A stretch of DNA of 64,000 nucleotides, from assembly GCF_014207255.1 (NCBI RefSeq), contig NZ_JACHCZ010000001.1:1851378-1915377 (forward strand), in the 5' to 3' direction. A program made the position numbers and the translations under genes. A model generated the notes under the pieces. That model was not told the origin of the DNA, ran no database searches, and saw only the letters and a list, made by a program, of their open reading frames with translations. The number at the start of each line of letters is the position of its first letter. Position 1 is the first letter of the stretch. Source of the DNA: Pseudomonas sp. JAI120. Lineage in GTDB: Bacteria; Pseudomonadota; Gammaproteobacteria; Pseudomonadales; Pseudomonadaceae. This document shows positions 54,349-62,393 of this stretch, piece by piece.

Positions 54349-54954
54349 CTAGCCCAAATGCCCATCGCCATGATTTTTCTGAAAGACCTCCTCCCCCATC
54401 ACCGCAATCTGCCCTTCGATCAAGGCGTCAAACGGCTTGAGCAACGGTTCAAACGACACCGGCGCCTCCAGCACCTGCAACGCCTGCACAATCGCCTCCA
54501 CCGTCGACAACGCCCCTGGCCCGGGCGCCTTGCGTAATCGGTAGCGAGACACGGCGCCCTCGACCAGCGTCACTCGAGGCAGCGCCGCCAACAACGGATT
54601 GAGGTGCAGCAGTTTGCGCGCCTTGCGCCAGGTGCCGTCGGGCACCACCAGCAACAGCGGCTGATCGCCGGGGGCATAGGCTTGCAACGGCTGTGCATCG
54701 TCAGCCGGAAACAACAGCCGCGCCTGATAGCCGGGCGGGCTCAACAAGGTTGGCAGGTCATCAAAGACCTCGCCCACTACCAACTGCGCATTGTTCAACC
54801 CCAGCGCCGCCAACCGCGCGGTGTTGAGCGCATGGTTGACCTCGCTCGGGTGCTGCAACAGCAACACGCGGGTACGGCTGTCGAGATTGGGGATCAGCGC
54901 GCACAGGCAATGGGCAACAGGCCTGAGGCAGCGGGAGCATTGGGGTCGGGACAT
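54349..54954 (-). CDS. DTW-domain tRNA-uridine aminocarboxypropyltransferase
   Basis: A 201-residue TapT/YfiP-type enzyme that adds the 3-amino-3-carboxypropyl group of SAM to a tRNA uridine. An N-terminal zinc-type Cys cluster (QCSRCLRPVAHCLC) is followed by RVLLLQHPSEVNHALNTARLA and the family motif in VVPDGTWRKARKLLHLNPLL. It ends with STVEAIVQALQVLE. It lies 6 bases downstream of the LysR-type gbuR gene on the same strand, but the link is probably positional. Confidence 0.88.
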   Translation of the reverse strand: MSRPQCSRCLRPVAHCLCALIPNLDSRTRVLLLQHPSEVNHALNTARLAALGLNNAQLVVGEVFDDLPTLLSPPGYQARLLFPADDAQPLQAYAPGDQPLLLVVPDGTWRKARKLLHLNPLLAALPRVTLVEGAVSRYRLRKAPGPGALSTVEAIVQALQVLEAPVSFEPLLKPFDALIEGQIAVMGEEVFQKNHGDGHLG

Positions 54955-54960
54955 GGTTGT

Positions 54961-55854
54961 TCAGGCCTGATTGAGCTGGGCTTTGAGTAAATCGCGGAAG
55001 GTCTGGATCAACGGCTCGCGACTGCGGCCCCGGCGCATGATCATCGAGAACGGCGCCTGGTAGCCGAAGGTGGCGGGCAGCAATACGCGCAGGTCGCCCT
55101 TGTCGGCCCAGGCCTGGGCGTAGTGTTCGGGCAGGTAGCCGATGTAGGCACCGGAGAGCACCAGGATCAGTTGCGCCTCCATACTTTCCACGGTAGCGGC
55201 GCTGTGCTTGAAGCCGTGGCGCGCCAGTTCGGCCTGGCTCCAGTAACCGCGGCCGACCATGCGTTGCTGGGTGATCACTTGTTCAGGGATGCGACGCTCG
55301 TTGAACAACGGATGGCGGGTGCTGCAATACAACCAGTGTTGCTCGCGGTACAGCGGCATGTACATCAGCCCACTCATGCGATTGGAAAAGGCGCCGATGG
55401 CCAGGTCCAGGCGGTTGTCCTGCACACCGAGTTGCAGTTCGTAAGGGCTCATCACCGATAAATTCAGGTGCACCGCCGGGTGCTCCAGGCTATAGGCGCC
55501 GATAACCTCGGCGAACGGCAAGGCGTTGTCGCTTACGGTGGAGTCGAGCACGCCGAGCTTGAGCGTGCCGCGTAGCTCGCCCTTGAGCGCGGCGGCGTAT
55601 TGCTCGAAGCCTTCCAGCTCACCCAGCAGGCGCAAGGTTTCCTGGTGAAACAGCTCGCCCTTGCTGGTCAGGCTGAACCCACCCCGCCCGCGATGGCACA
55701 GCACCAGGCCCAACGCGCTTTCCAACTGGCTCATATAGGTGCTGATGGCCGACGTGGACAGGTTGAGTTCGTGCTGGGCGTTGGCAAAGCCCTGGTGGCG
55801 CACGACGCTGACGAAGATGCGCAGGAGTTTCAGGTCGGGCAAGGCGTTGGCCAT
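54961..55854 (-). CDS. gbuR: LysR-type regulator GbuR-like
   Basis: A 297-residue LysR protein with an N-terminal winged helix (LKLLRIFVSVVRHQGFANAQHELNLSTSAISTYMSQLESALG) and a periplasmic-binding-like effector domain. It is divergent from gbuA across 149 bases, the arrangement of gbuR-gbuA in P. aeruginosa, where the regulator responds to 4-guanidinobutyrate. The gene symbol rests on this context and on recalled synteny. Confidence 0.85.
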   Translation of the reverse strand: MANALPDLKLLRIFVSVVRHQGFANAQHELNLSTSAISTYMSQLESALGLVLCHRGRGGFSLTSKGELFHQETLRLLGELEGFEQYAAALKGELRGTLKLGVLDSTVSDNALPFAEVIGAYSLEHPAVHLNLSVMSPYELQLGVQDNRLDLAIGAFSNRMSGLMYMPLYREQHWLYCSTRHPLFNERRIPEQVITQQRMVGRGYWSQAELARHGFKHSAATVESMEAQLILVLSGAYIGYLPEHYAQAWADKGDLRVLLPATFGYQAPFSMIMRRGRSREPLIQTFRDLLKAQLNQA

Positions 55855-56003
55855 GGTTGGCTCCGGGTATAGATCTCAGCAGTCTACCTGCGCGCTTTAG
55901 TTTAGAAAAATCTGAACTAAGTATTTGCCCCTGCCGATTCTTCCCTTCCTGCGCATTTCGCAGAATCGGCCCCTGATAAACACAACAACGATGAGGCAAT
56001 CCC

Positions 56004-56954
56004 GTGGACAAGATTTTCCACCAACCACTGGGCGGCAACGAAATGCCGCGCTTCGCCGGCATCGCCACCATGATGCGTCTTCCCCACTTGCAATCGGCCA
56101 AGGGCCTGGATGCGGCCTTTATCGGCGTGCCCCTGGACATCGGCACCTCGCTGCGTGCCGGCACCCGCTTCGGGCCGCGTGAAATCCGCGCCGAGTCAGT
56201 GATGATCCGCCCCTACAACATGGCCACCGGCGCCGCGCCATTCGACTCGCTGTCAGTAGCGGATATTGGCGACGTTGCGATCAACACCTTCAACCTGCTG
56301 GACGCCGTGCGCATCATCGAAGAGGCCTACGATGAGATTCTCGAGCACAACGTGATCCCGATGACTTTGGGCGGCGACCACACGATTACCTTGCCGATCC
56401 TGCGGGCGATCCACAAAAAACACGGCAAGGTCGGGCTGGTGCACATCGATGCCCACGCCGACGTCAACGACCATATGTTCGGCGAGAAAATCGCCCACGG
56501 CACCACCTTCCGCCGCGCCGTGGAAGAAGGCCTGCTTGATTGCGACCGCGTGGTGCAGATCGGCCTGCGCGCCCAGGGCTACACCGCCGAGGACTTTAAC
56601 TGGAGCCGCAAACAGGGCTTCCGTGTGGTGCAGGCCGAAGAATGCTGGCACCACTCCCTCGCGCCACTGATGGCCGAGGTGCGGGAAAAAGTCGGCGGCG
56701 GCCCGGTGTACCTGAGCTTCGATATCGACGGCATCGACCCGGCCTGGGCGCCCGGCACCGGCACCCCGGAAATCGGCGGGCTGACCACCATCCAGGCGAT
56801 CGAAATCATCCGTGGCTGCCAGGGCCTCGACCTGGTTGGTTGCGATCTGGTAGAAGTTTCGCCGCCCTACGACACCACCGGCAACACCTCGCTGCTGGGC
56901 GCCAACCTGCTGTACGAGATGCTCTGCGTACTGCCTGGCGTGGCGCACCGTTGA
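56004..56954 (+). CDS. gbuA: Guanidinobutyrase (ureohydrolase family)
   Basis: Hydrolyses 4-guanidinobutyrate to GABA and urea in the arginine transaminase/decarboxylase route. The 316-residue arginase-fold enzyme carries the manganese ligands in GGDHTITLP, DAHADVND and SFDIDGIDPAWAPGTGTPE. Agmatinase (SpeB) has the same motifs; the LysR neighbour and the downstream transporters favour guanidinobutyrase. The start is a GTG with GAGG 7 bases upstream. Its stop overlaps the next gene by TGATG. Confidence 0.88.
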   Translation: MDKIFHQPLGGNEMPRFAGIATMMRLPHLQSAKGLDAAFIGVPLDIGTSLRAGTRFGPREIRAESVMIRPYNMATGAAPFDSLSVADIGDVAINTFNLLDAVRIIEEAYDEILEHNVIPMTLGGDHTITLPILRAIHKKHGKVGLVHIDAHADVNDHMFGEKIAHGTTFRRAVEEGLLDCDRVVQIGLRAQGYTAEDFNWSRKQGFRVVQAEECWHHSLAPLMAEVREKVGGGPVYLSFDIDGIDPAWAPGTGTPEIGGLTTIQAIEIIRGCQGLDLVGCDLVEVSPPYDTTGNTSLLGANLLYEMLCVLPGVAHR

Positions 56955-57376
56955 TGAGCGTGCCGCAGGTATTGAAAGCCGCCGCCGACCTGGTGTCGGC
57001 GTTTGCGCGCAACGACCGCGCCGCCTACTTCGGCGCGTTCACGGCCGATGCCAGCTTTGTGTTTTACACCCTCCCCCAGCCGCTGCTCAGTCGCGATGCC
57101 TACCAGGCGTTGTGGGACAGCTGGCGTCGGGATGAAGGGTTCGAGGTGCTGTCCTGCACCTCGAGCAACGCCGTGGTCAGCCTGCAGGGGGACGTGGCGA
57201 TATTTATTCATGACGTGGCCACCGAGCTGCGCATGAACGGGGAGCAATTCTTTAGCCAGGAACGCGAGACCATTGTCTTCAAACGCCAAGGATCTCGCAC
57301 AGAACAACAAGAAGGCCTGTGGCTGGCCTGTCACGAACATTTGTCCGCTATGCCGGAAGGGCTGCCGCCCCCTTAG
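56954..57376 (+). CDS. SnoaL/DUF4440-like protein
   Basis: A 140-residue protein with the NTF2/SnoaL cone fold pattern: LKAAADLVSAFARNDRAAYFGAFTADASFVFYTLPQPLLSRDAYQALWDSW at the N-terminus and beta strands with GDVAIFIHDVATELRMNGEQF and RETIVFKRQ after it. Such proteins can be small enzymes or ligand binders. The ATG overlaps the gbuA stop, so the two are coupled. A role in guanidino compound use is inferred from position only. Confidence 0.8.
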   Translation: MSVPQVLKAAADLVSAFARNDRAAYFGAFTADASFVFYTLPQPLLSRDAYQALWDSWRRDEGFEVLSCTSSNAVVSLQGDVAIFIHDVATELRMNGEQFFSQERETIVFKRQGSRTEQQEGLWLACHEHLSAMPEGLPPP

Positions 57377-57397
57377 CCACTGTGATCGGAGCTGATC

Positions 57398-58912
57398 ATG
57401 AATAATAAAAACAACGATAAAAGTATTCGCAAAATAGAAACCAACGGGGTTGAACAGATCCCGGACAACGAGCGTACGGCCACCCCCAAGGATCTGTTCC
57501 GCCTGATCTTCGGCGGCGCCAATACCTTTGCCACCGCTGTGCTCGGTTCCTTTCCGGTGTTGTTCGGCCTGTCGTTCCAGGCTGGCGTCTGGGCGATTGT
57601 GCTGGGTGTGCTGGTGGGTGCGTTGATCCTCGCCCCCATGGGCCTGTTCGGGCCAATCAATGGCACCAACAACGCGGTGTCTTCCGGTGCGCACTTCGGC
57701 GTGCACGGGCGGATTGTCGGTTCGTTTCTGTCACTGCTGACGGCGATTGCCTTCTTCTCACTGTCGGTGTGGAGTTCAGGCGATGCGCTGGTCGGCGGTG
57801 CGAAACGGCTGATCGGCCTGCCGGAAACCGACCTGACCCTGGGCCTGGCCTACGGCGTATTCGCCATGCTTGTCCTGACGGTGTGCATCTACGGCTTTCG
57901 CTTCATGCTGTGGGTCAACCGCATTGCGGTCTGGGCGGCAAGCCTGCTGTTTCTGTTGGGCATCTTCGCGTTCGCGCCGACCTTCGACAGCCACTTCGCC
58001 GGCACCGTAGCCCTGGGCCAGACCGGCTTCTGGGCGGCGTTTATCGGCGCGGCGCTGGTGGCCATGAGCAACCCGATTTCCTTCGGGGCGTTCCTGGGTG
58101 ACTGGTCACGTTATATCCCGCGTGAGACGCCGAAAATGCGCATCATGCTGGCGGTGGTCCTGGCACAAATCGCCACCTTGATCCCGTTCCTGTTCGGCCT
58201 GGCCACCGCGACCATCGTGGCGATCAAGGCGCCGGACTACATCGCGACCAACAACTACGTCGGCGGCTTGCTGGCGGTGGCACCCACCTGGTTCTTCCTG
58301 CCGGTGTGCCTGATCGCAGTGATTGGCGGCATGTCCACCGGCACCACCTCGCTGTATGGCACCGGCTTGGACATGTCCAGCGTGTTCCCGCGCGTGCTGT
58401 CGCGGGTCAAGGCCACGCTGCTGATCGGGGTGATGTCGATTGCCTTCATCTTTATCGGACGTTTCGCCGCCAACCTGGTGCAGAGCGTATCGACCTTCGC
58501 CGTGCTGATCATCACCTGCACCACGCCGTGGATGGTGATGATGATCATCGGCCTGATCGTACGTCGCGGCTTCTACTGCCCGGATGACCTGCAGGTCTTC
58601 ACCCGTGGTGAAACCGGCGGCCGCTACTGGTTCAGCCACGGCTGGAACTGGCGCGGGCTGGGGGCCTGGATCCCGAGCGCGCTGGTGGGCCTGTGCTTTG
58701 TCAACTTGCCGGGTCAGTTTGTCGGGCCGCTGGGCAACCTGGCGAACGGCATCGATATCAGCCTGCCGGTGACGCTGGGGTTGGCGTCGGTGGTGTACCT
58801 GACGTTGCTGCGTGTGTTTCCGGAGCCGGCTTCGGTGTATGGCCCCAATAGTCCGCTTCGCAGCCCTGCGGGAGCAAGCTCCGCTCCCACAACAAGTTCG
58901 CCTGTTACCTAA
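57398..58912 (+). CDS. NCS1-family (cytosine/purine-type) permease
   Basis: A 504-residue, 12-helix permease of the nucleobase:cation symporter-1 group: GGANTFATAVLGSFPVLFGLSFQAG, GPINGTNNAVSSGAHFGVHGRIVGSFLSLL, MSNPISFGAFLGDWSRYIP. Substrates of the family are cytosine, purines, allantoin and hydantoins; in this context a guanidino compound is likely. The last roughly 18 residues (RSPAGASSAPTTSS) are encoded by a REP-like palindrome. Third gene of the gbuA operon. Confidence 0.88.
   Translation: MNNKNNDKSIRKIETNGVEQIPDNERTATPKDLFRLIFGGANTFATAVLGSFPVLFGLSFQAGVWAIVLGVLVGALILAPMGLFGPINGTNNAVSSGAHFGVHGRIVGSFLSLLTAIAFFSLSVWSSGDALVGGAKRLIGLPETDLTLGLAYGVFAMLVLTVCIYGFRFMLWVNRIAVWAASLLFLLGIFAFAPTFDSHFAGTVALGQTGFWAAFIGAALVAMSNPISFGAFLGDWSRYIPRETPKMRIMLAVVLAQIATLIPFLFGLATATIVAIKAPDYIATNNYVGGLLAVAPTWFFLPVCLIAVIGGMSTGTTSLYGTGLDMSSVFPRVLSRVKATLLIGVMSIAFIFIGRFAANLVQSVSTFAVLIITCTTPWMVMMIIGLIVRRGFYCPDDLQVFTRGETGGRYWFSHGWNWRGLGAWIPSALVGLCFVNLPGQFVGPLGNLANGIDISLPVTLGLASVVYLTLLRVFPEPASVYGPNSPLRSPAGASSAPTTSSPVT
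58855..58893. repeat. REP-like palindrome in the 3' end of the NCS1 gene
   Basis: GCGGGAGCAAGCTCCGCTCCCAC is a hairpin-forming unit of a REP subtype with a GGGAGC..GCTCCC stem. It lies within the last 20 codons of the permease gene and supplies its C-terminal amino acids. Confidence 0.75.
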
Positions 58913-58936
58913 AACAATAATCGGAGACCCGCCGTC

Positions 58937-60319
58937 ATGGCTTTGGATTTATTCGTCGTACTCATCTACGCCGCCGGCATGCTCGTGCTCGGCTATTACG
59001 GCATGCGCCGCGCCAAGACCCACGAAGACTACCTGGTGGCCGGTCGGAACCTGGGCCCGTCGCTGTACATGGGCACTATGGCCGCCACGGTACTGGGGGG
59101 GGCATCCACCGTCGGTACTGTGCGCCTGGGTTACGTGCATGGCATCTCCGGCTTCTGGCTGTGTGCCGCGCTGGGCATGGGGATCATCGCGCTGAACCTG
59201 TTCCTGGCCAAGCCGCTGTTGAAGCTGAAAATCTTCACCGTCACCCAGGTGCTGGAAAAGCGCTACAACCCCATGGCCCGCCAAGCGAGTGCGGTGATCA
59301 TGCTGGCCTACGCGCTGATGATCGGCGTGACCTCGATCCTGGCCATCGGCACGGTGCTGCAAGTGTTGTTCGGCCTGCCGTTCTGGATTTCGGTGTTGCT
59401 GGGCGGTGGTGTGGTGGTGGTCTACTCGACCATCGGCGGCATGTGGTCGTTGACCCTCACTGACATCGTGCAGTTCGTGATCAAGACCGTCGGCCTGATG
59501 TTTATCCTGCTGCCCATCTGCCTGTACCGCGTCGGCGGCTGGGATGAGCTGGTGGCCAAGCTGCCGGCATCGAGCTTCAGCTTCACCGCGATCGGCTGGG
59601 ACACGATCATTACCTACTTCATGATCTACTTCTTCGGCATCCTGATCGGCCAGGACATCTGGCAGCGAGTGTTCACCGCCCGTGACGAAAAGGTTGCCAA
59701 GTACGCAGGCACTTTCGCCGGTTTCTACTGCATCCTCTACGGCCTGGCCTGTGCACTGATCGGCATGGCGGCCCATGTACTGATTCCGGACCTGGATAAC
59801 GTCAACAACGCGTTTGCGGCCATCGTCAAAGCCTCGCTGCCAGACGGGATTCGTGGCCTGGTGATCGCTGCGGCACTGGCGGCGATGATGTCCACCGCCA
59901 GCGCCGGCTTGCTCGCCGCCTCCACCGTATTGACCGAAGACCTGCTGCCACGTTTGCGCGGCGGTAAACAATCGAGCCTGGCAATCAACCGCCTGTTCAC
60001 CATGCTGACCGGTATCGTCGTGCTGGGCATCGCATTGGTGGTCAATGACGTGATCAGCGCCCTGACCCTGGCCTACAACCTGCTGGTGGGTGGCATGCTG
60101 ATCCCGCTGATCGGCGCGATCTTCTGGAAGCGGGCGACCACGTCGGGGGCAATCACGTCCATGACCCTGGGCTTCGTGACGGCGCTGGTGTTCATGTTCA
60201 AGGATGGGTTGGATGCGAACACGCCGATCTACTACAGCCTGGCGGTGGCGCTGGTGAGTTTTGTGCTGGTGAGTGTGTTGTCGCGCCGGCCACAGGCGCA
60301 GGTGGCTCGGACGGTGTAA
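58937..60319 (+). CDS. Sodium:solute symporter (SSS family)
   Basis: A 460-residue symporter with about 13 helices: YLVAGRNLGPSLYMGTMAATVLGGASTVGTVRLGYVHG near the start, and the SSS motif GLVIAAALAAMMSTASAGLLAASTVLTEDLL with the conserved sodium-site Ser/Thr pattern. It closes the gbuA-SnoaL-NCS1-SSS gene set; guanidinobutyrate uptake is inferred from context. CGGAGA lies upstream of the ATG and a terminator follows. Confidence 0.9.
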   Translation: MALDLFVVLIYAAGMLVLGYYGMRRAKTHEDYLVAGRNLGPSLYMGTMAATVLGGASTVGTVRLGYVHGISGFWLCAALGMGIIALNLFLAKPLLKLKIFTVTQVLEKRYNPMARQASAVIMLAYALMIGVTSILAIGTVLQVLFGLPFWISVLLGGGVVVVYSTIGGMWSLTLTDIVQFVIKTVGLMFILLPICLYRVGGWDELVAKLPASSFSFTAIGWDTIITYFMIYFFGILIGQDIWQRVFTARDEKVAKYAGTFAGFYCILYGLACALIGMAAHVLIPDLDNVNNAFAAIVKASLPDGIRGLVIAAALAAMMSTASAGLLAASTVLTEDLLPRLRGGKQSSLAINRLFTMLTGIVVLGIALVVNDVISALTLAYNLLVGGMLIPLIGAIFWKRATTSGAITSMTLGFVTALVFMFKDGLDANTPIYYSLAVALVSFVLVSVLSRRPQAQVARTV

Positions 60320-60349
60320 GAAATAACGGGGTTAGAGCGGTTTCTTCAG

Positions 60350-60382
60350 CGGGTGCGACGTCGGATGTCGCACCCGTTTTTT
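60350..60382 (+). terminator. Terminator of the gbu operon
   Basis: CGGGTGCGAC (60350-60359) pairs with GTCGCACCCG (60367-60376) around GTCGGAT, followed by six T. It ends the operon 30 bases after the SSS gene and stands against the convergent orphan gene. Confidence 0.92.
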
Positions 60383-60384
60383 CA

Positions 60385-61701
60385 TTAATACCGTGCCGAA
60401 CCTGCAGACGCCTTTGCCTGGATGATCTCCTGGACCAATGAAGCCCACACCAATCCCTGCGTCGTCCCCCCGGCATACGTGCCGCCAGCGGCAATGCGGT
60501 TGTAGGCGGAGCAATAGACTATCGACAGTCCATCCGTTTCCTCTGCTCCCATGGGCGTGACGACGAAGTGCTCTCTGCTCATATCAGCAATTTGGGTTGG
60601 GCTCAGATACTGGGGCATGAACTGAACCCCAGAACGCTGCAAAAGCGTGACTATCTCATCCATCAAGTGCGCAAACCCCAGGTCGTCGCCCGATGCGTCA
60701 ATCGATGGATTGTCAGCCAGAAACTTTTCAAACAGCTCAATGCCTGCGCGATTGCACTCTACGGCCAAGTACTGATTTCCAGGCGTTAGATAATCGTTAC
60801 TCAGCGGCTTTGCAGTCGTCTCGGCGGCTGACAGACCGGCTCCATCGCTCTGCTGATGTCCTCCGTAGACCGAGACCTGATAGTTGGCCAGGCGCAACAT
60901 CACGGCTTGGAGCAGGCCGTTGATACCTCGACCGAGGATCGATACGCGCGGCGCGCCGGCATCTGCCTGTTGCGCGGGGATCGTCAATGAGTGGGCAAGT
61001 TTGCGCCTGACCAGGCAGCGCAAGGCGGTCAGGCTCAGTTGAATTGAGACGGCATAGTCAAGGTCGCCATGGCAGGCTTCAGTCATTGCCGCCTGGGTTG
61101 TAAGGGTCGCCGGTTTACGCCACTTGGAGACACTGCAGCCGAGTGCCTGCGCGCGCCCCCGAAATGCATCGAGTGTCCCAGGCCCGTAGTCCAATACAAG
61201 CTGGATACCTTCAGCCGTTGCCAGGGCCCGCAACGCGTCGTCGCTGAAGACATCCGGCTTGGCGACGCAGACCAGGCGAGCTTGCGTGTGCAGGCACTGA
61301 ATGAGGGCCTGATCAATGCGATGGGTGGACTCATCATTCAGGGATAAACAGATAGCGACAGCACGAGCCCCCTCCAGCACCTCGTGCCAGTCCAGACCAA
61401 AGTACACTCGACTGTCGGAACAGGCTTTGCCGAGAGTGTCCGGCCTCGGACCCTGTCGATCCAATACCTTGATCCGAACCTCAGGATCCCGATCTGTATG
61501 AGCAGATCGTGTTTGGTCAATGTCGGGGGAAAGAACACTACATTGCTGGGTGCGTGAGCCTTCCAGGCTCTCGACACCGGTGCGAGATGCAGGATATTTC
61601 CGGTTATGGCGATAAGGGACGCGGCGACTGGCGGAATGGAAGAGAGCCTCATAGCTGTGTCTCCAGCAATTCTGACTGACTAATGCCTCGCAGAGAGCCA
61701 T
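60385..61701 (-). CDS. Orphan protein with two Rossmann-like modules, unrecognised
   Basis: The 438-residue frame has an unusual, Arg/Ser/His-rich N-terminus without recognisable features (residues 1-75). A segment resembling the NAD-binding part of D-2-hydroxyacid dehydrogenases follows: VLEGARAVAICLSLNDESTHRIDQALIQCL and ARLVCVAKPDVFSDDALRALATAEGIQLVLDYG. A second dinucleotide motif (VSILGRGINGLLQAVMLRLANYQVSVYGG) starts a region resembling FAD-dependent amino acid oxidases (GFAHLMDEIVTLLQRSGVQF). No ribosome-binding site precedes the ATG at 61701, so the true start may be internal or the 5' end lost. Composition is less GC-rich than neighbours. No catalytic assignment. Confidence 0.6.
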   Translation of the reverse strand: MALCEALVSQNCWRHSYEALFHSASRRVPYRHNRKYPASRTGVESLEGSRTQQCSVLSPDIDQTRSAHTDRDPEVRIKVLDRQGPRPDTLGKACSDSRVYFGLDWHEVLEGARAVAICLSLNDESTHRIDQALIQCLHTQARLVCVAKPDVFSDDALRALATAEGIQLVLDYGPGTLDAFRGRAQALGCSVSKWRKPATLTTQAAMTEACHGDLDYAVSIQLSLTALRCLVRRKLAHSLTIPAQQADAGAPRVSILGRGINGLLQAVMLRLANYQVSVYGGHQQSDGAGLSAAETTAKPLSNDYLTPGNQYLAVECNRAGIELFEKFLADNPSIDASGDDLGFAHLMDEIVTLLQRSGVQFMPQYLSPTQIADMSREHFVVTPMGAEETDGLSIVYCSAYNRIAAGGTYAGGTTQGLVWASLVQEIIQAKASAGSARY

Positions 61702-62127
61702 TCAATGAAGGGTGGGGCGTTATTAAAATGCCCTTGAGGAACTCAACCTACGCTCATCGTTTGAATTGAATAAGCCAGCCGTTTCTGATGAACAAGTAGC
61801 CTGATTCCGACACTTGAAAGTCAAAAGCCTGACTGACCTGCATAGATTCGGACTACTCCCCGTGTCACAGAGGAACAACAGACATCTCCTGGAAGCAGAC
61901 GCTTCCATCGGAACGATTGTTCAGATCACCTGGGGCGAGTGAGTGTTGTGGAGTGAGGGGGTTATCGCGAGGGGTGACTCGGGCGGCGGGAGATAGGACT
62001 GGTGCAAAACAAACTGTGAGAGCGGGCTCGCCCGCGAAAGCGCTGGATCAGTCAATCATTCCGTTAACTGACACACCGCATTCGCGAGCAAGCCCGCTCC
62101 CACCTTTAATCCTGCTTCGACCGGAGA
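61702..62127. other. 426-base intergenic region
   Basis: Contains no supported gene. It has an AT-rich part (61720-61860) with a short 61-codon minus frame lacking a ribosome-binding site, a GC-rich part, and the REP pair at 62015-62104. It may represent the edge of an inserted segment carrying the orphan gene. Confidence 0.5.
62015..62104. repeat. REP pair of a second subtype
   Basis: GTGAGAGCGGGCTCGCCCGCGAA and its inverse TTCGCGAGCAAGCCCGCTCCCAC, with different core (GCGGGC instead of GGGGGC) from the other pairs, enclose about 45 bases. It lies just downstream of the PA1414-like gene. Confidence 0.85.
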
Positions 62128-62250
62128 TTATCTGCGGCGAGGACGACGCTGCTCGTCATCGGTACGAATGGGCACCGGTTGCAGCGGTGGCTCGATCAGG
62201 CCCAGCGCAACGCCGAGGTCGTGGAGCCAGTTTTGAATTTTCTCTTTCAT
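62128..62250 (-). CDS. PA1414-family small protein
   Basis: A 40-residue protein: an amphipathic helix MKEKIQNWLHDLGVALGLIE, a Pro-rich turn (PPLQPVPIRTDD) and an Arg-rich end (RRPRRR). AAGGGGG lies 6 bases before the ATG. It matches my memory of P. aeruginosa PA1414, whose transcript was described as the small RNA SicX in low-oxygen growth, and which lies near gbuA in that species. So the locus may act as RNA, peptide or both. Confidence 0.75.
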   Translation of the reverse strand: MKEKIQNWLHDLGVALGLIEPPLQPVPIRTDDEQRRPRRR

Positions 62251-62311
62251 GGTTTGCCCCCTTTGAGGGTAATGCTGGTAGGCGCAAGTTCTGTCGCCTT
62301 TTCCTACACTG

Positions 62312-62340
62312 ATAGTAGCCCTAAGTCCTACGTATTGCTT
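62312..62340 (-). promoter_or_regulatory. Activator-type promoter of the PA1414-like gene
   Basis: On the minus strand TACTAT (62317-62312) is a good -10, but the -35 position reads AAGCAA, far from consensus. TACGTAGG, followed by ACTTAGGG, sits where a class II activator would bind (about -35). No TTGAT-N4-ATCAA Anr site is visible. The promoter should therefore depend on an activator, possibly of the LuxR/NarL type. Confidence 0.45.
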
Positions 62341-62393
62341 GAACGAAACCACAACGAACTATTACTGAATTGGTCCAAATCCTGACGGATCGT

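Noticed and set aside
61338..61652. Alternative minus frame overlapping the orphan gene, as evidence of a frameshifted N-terminus
   Set aside because: The frame shows no dehydrogenase N-terminal pattern (no GxGxxG), so I cannot support a specific frameshift.
61723..61908. 61-codon minus frame upstream of the orphan gene
   Set aside because: Ser/Cys/Arg-rich, no ribosome-binding site, no recognisable feature.
7694..62104. Repeated palindromes as a CRISPR array
   Set aside because: The copies are dispersed, inverted in pairs and match REP elements; there is no regular spacer array or cas gene.
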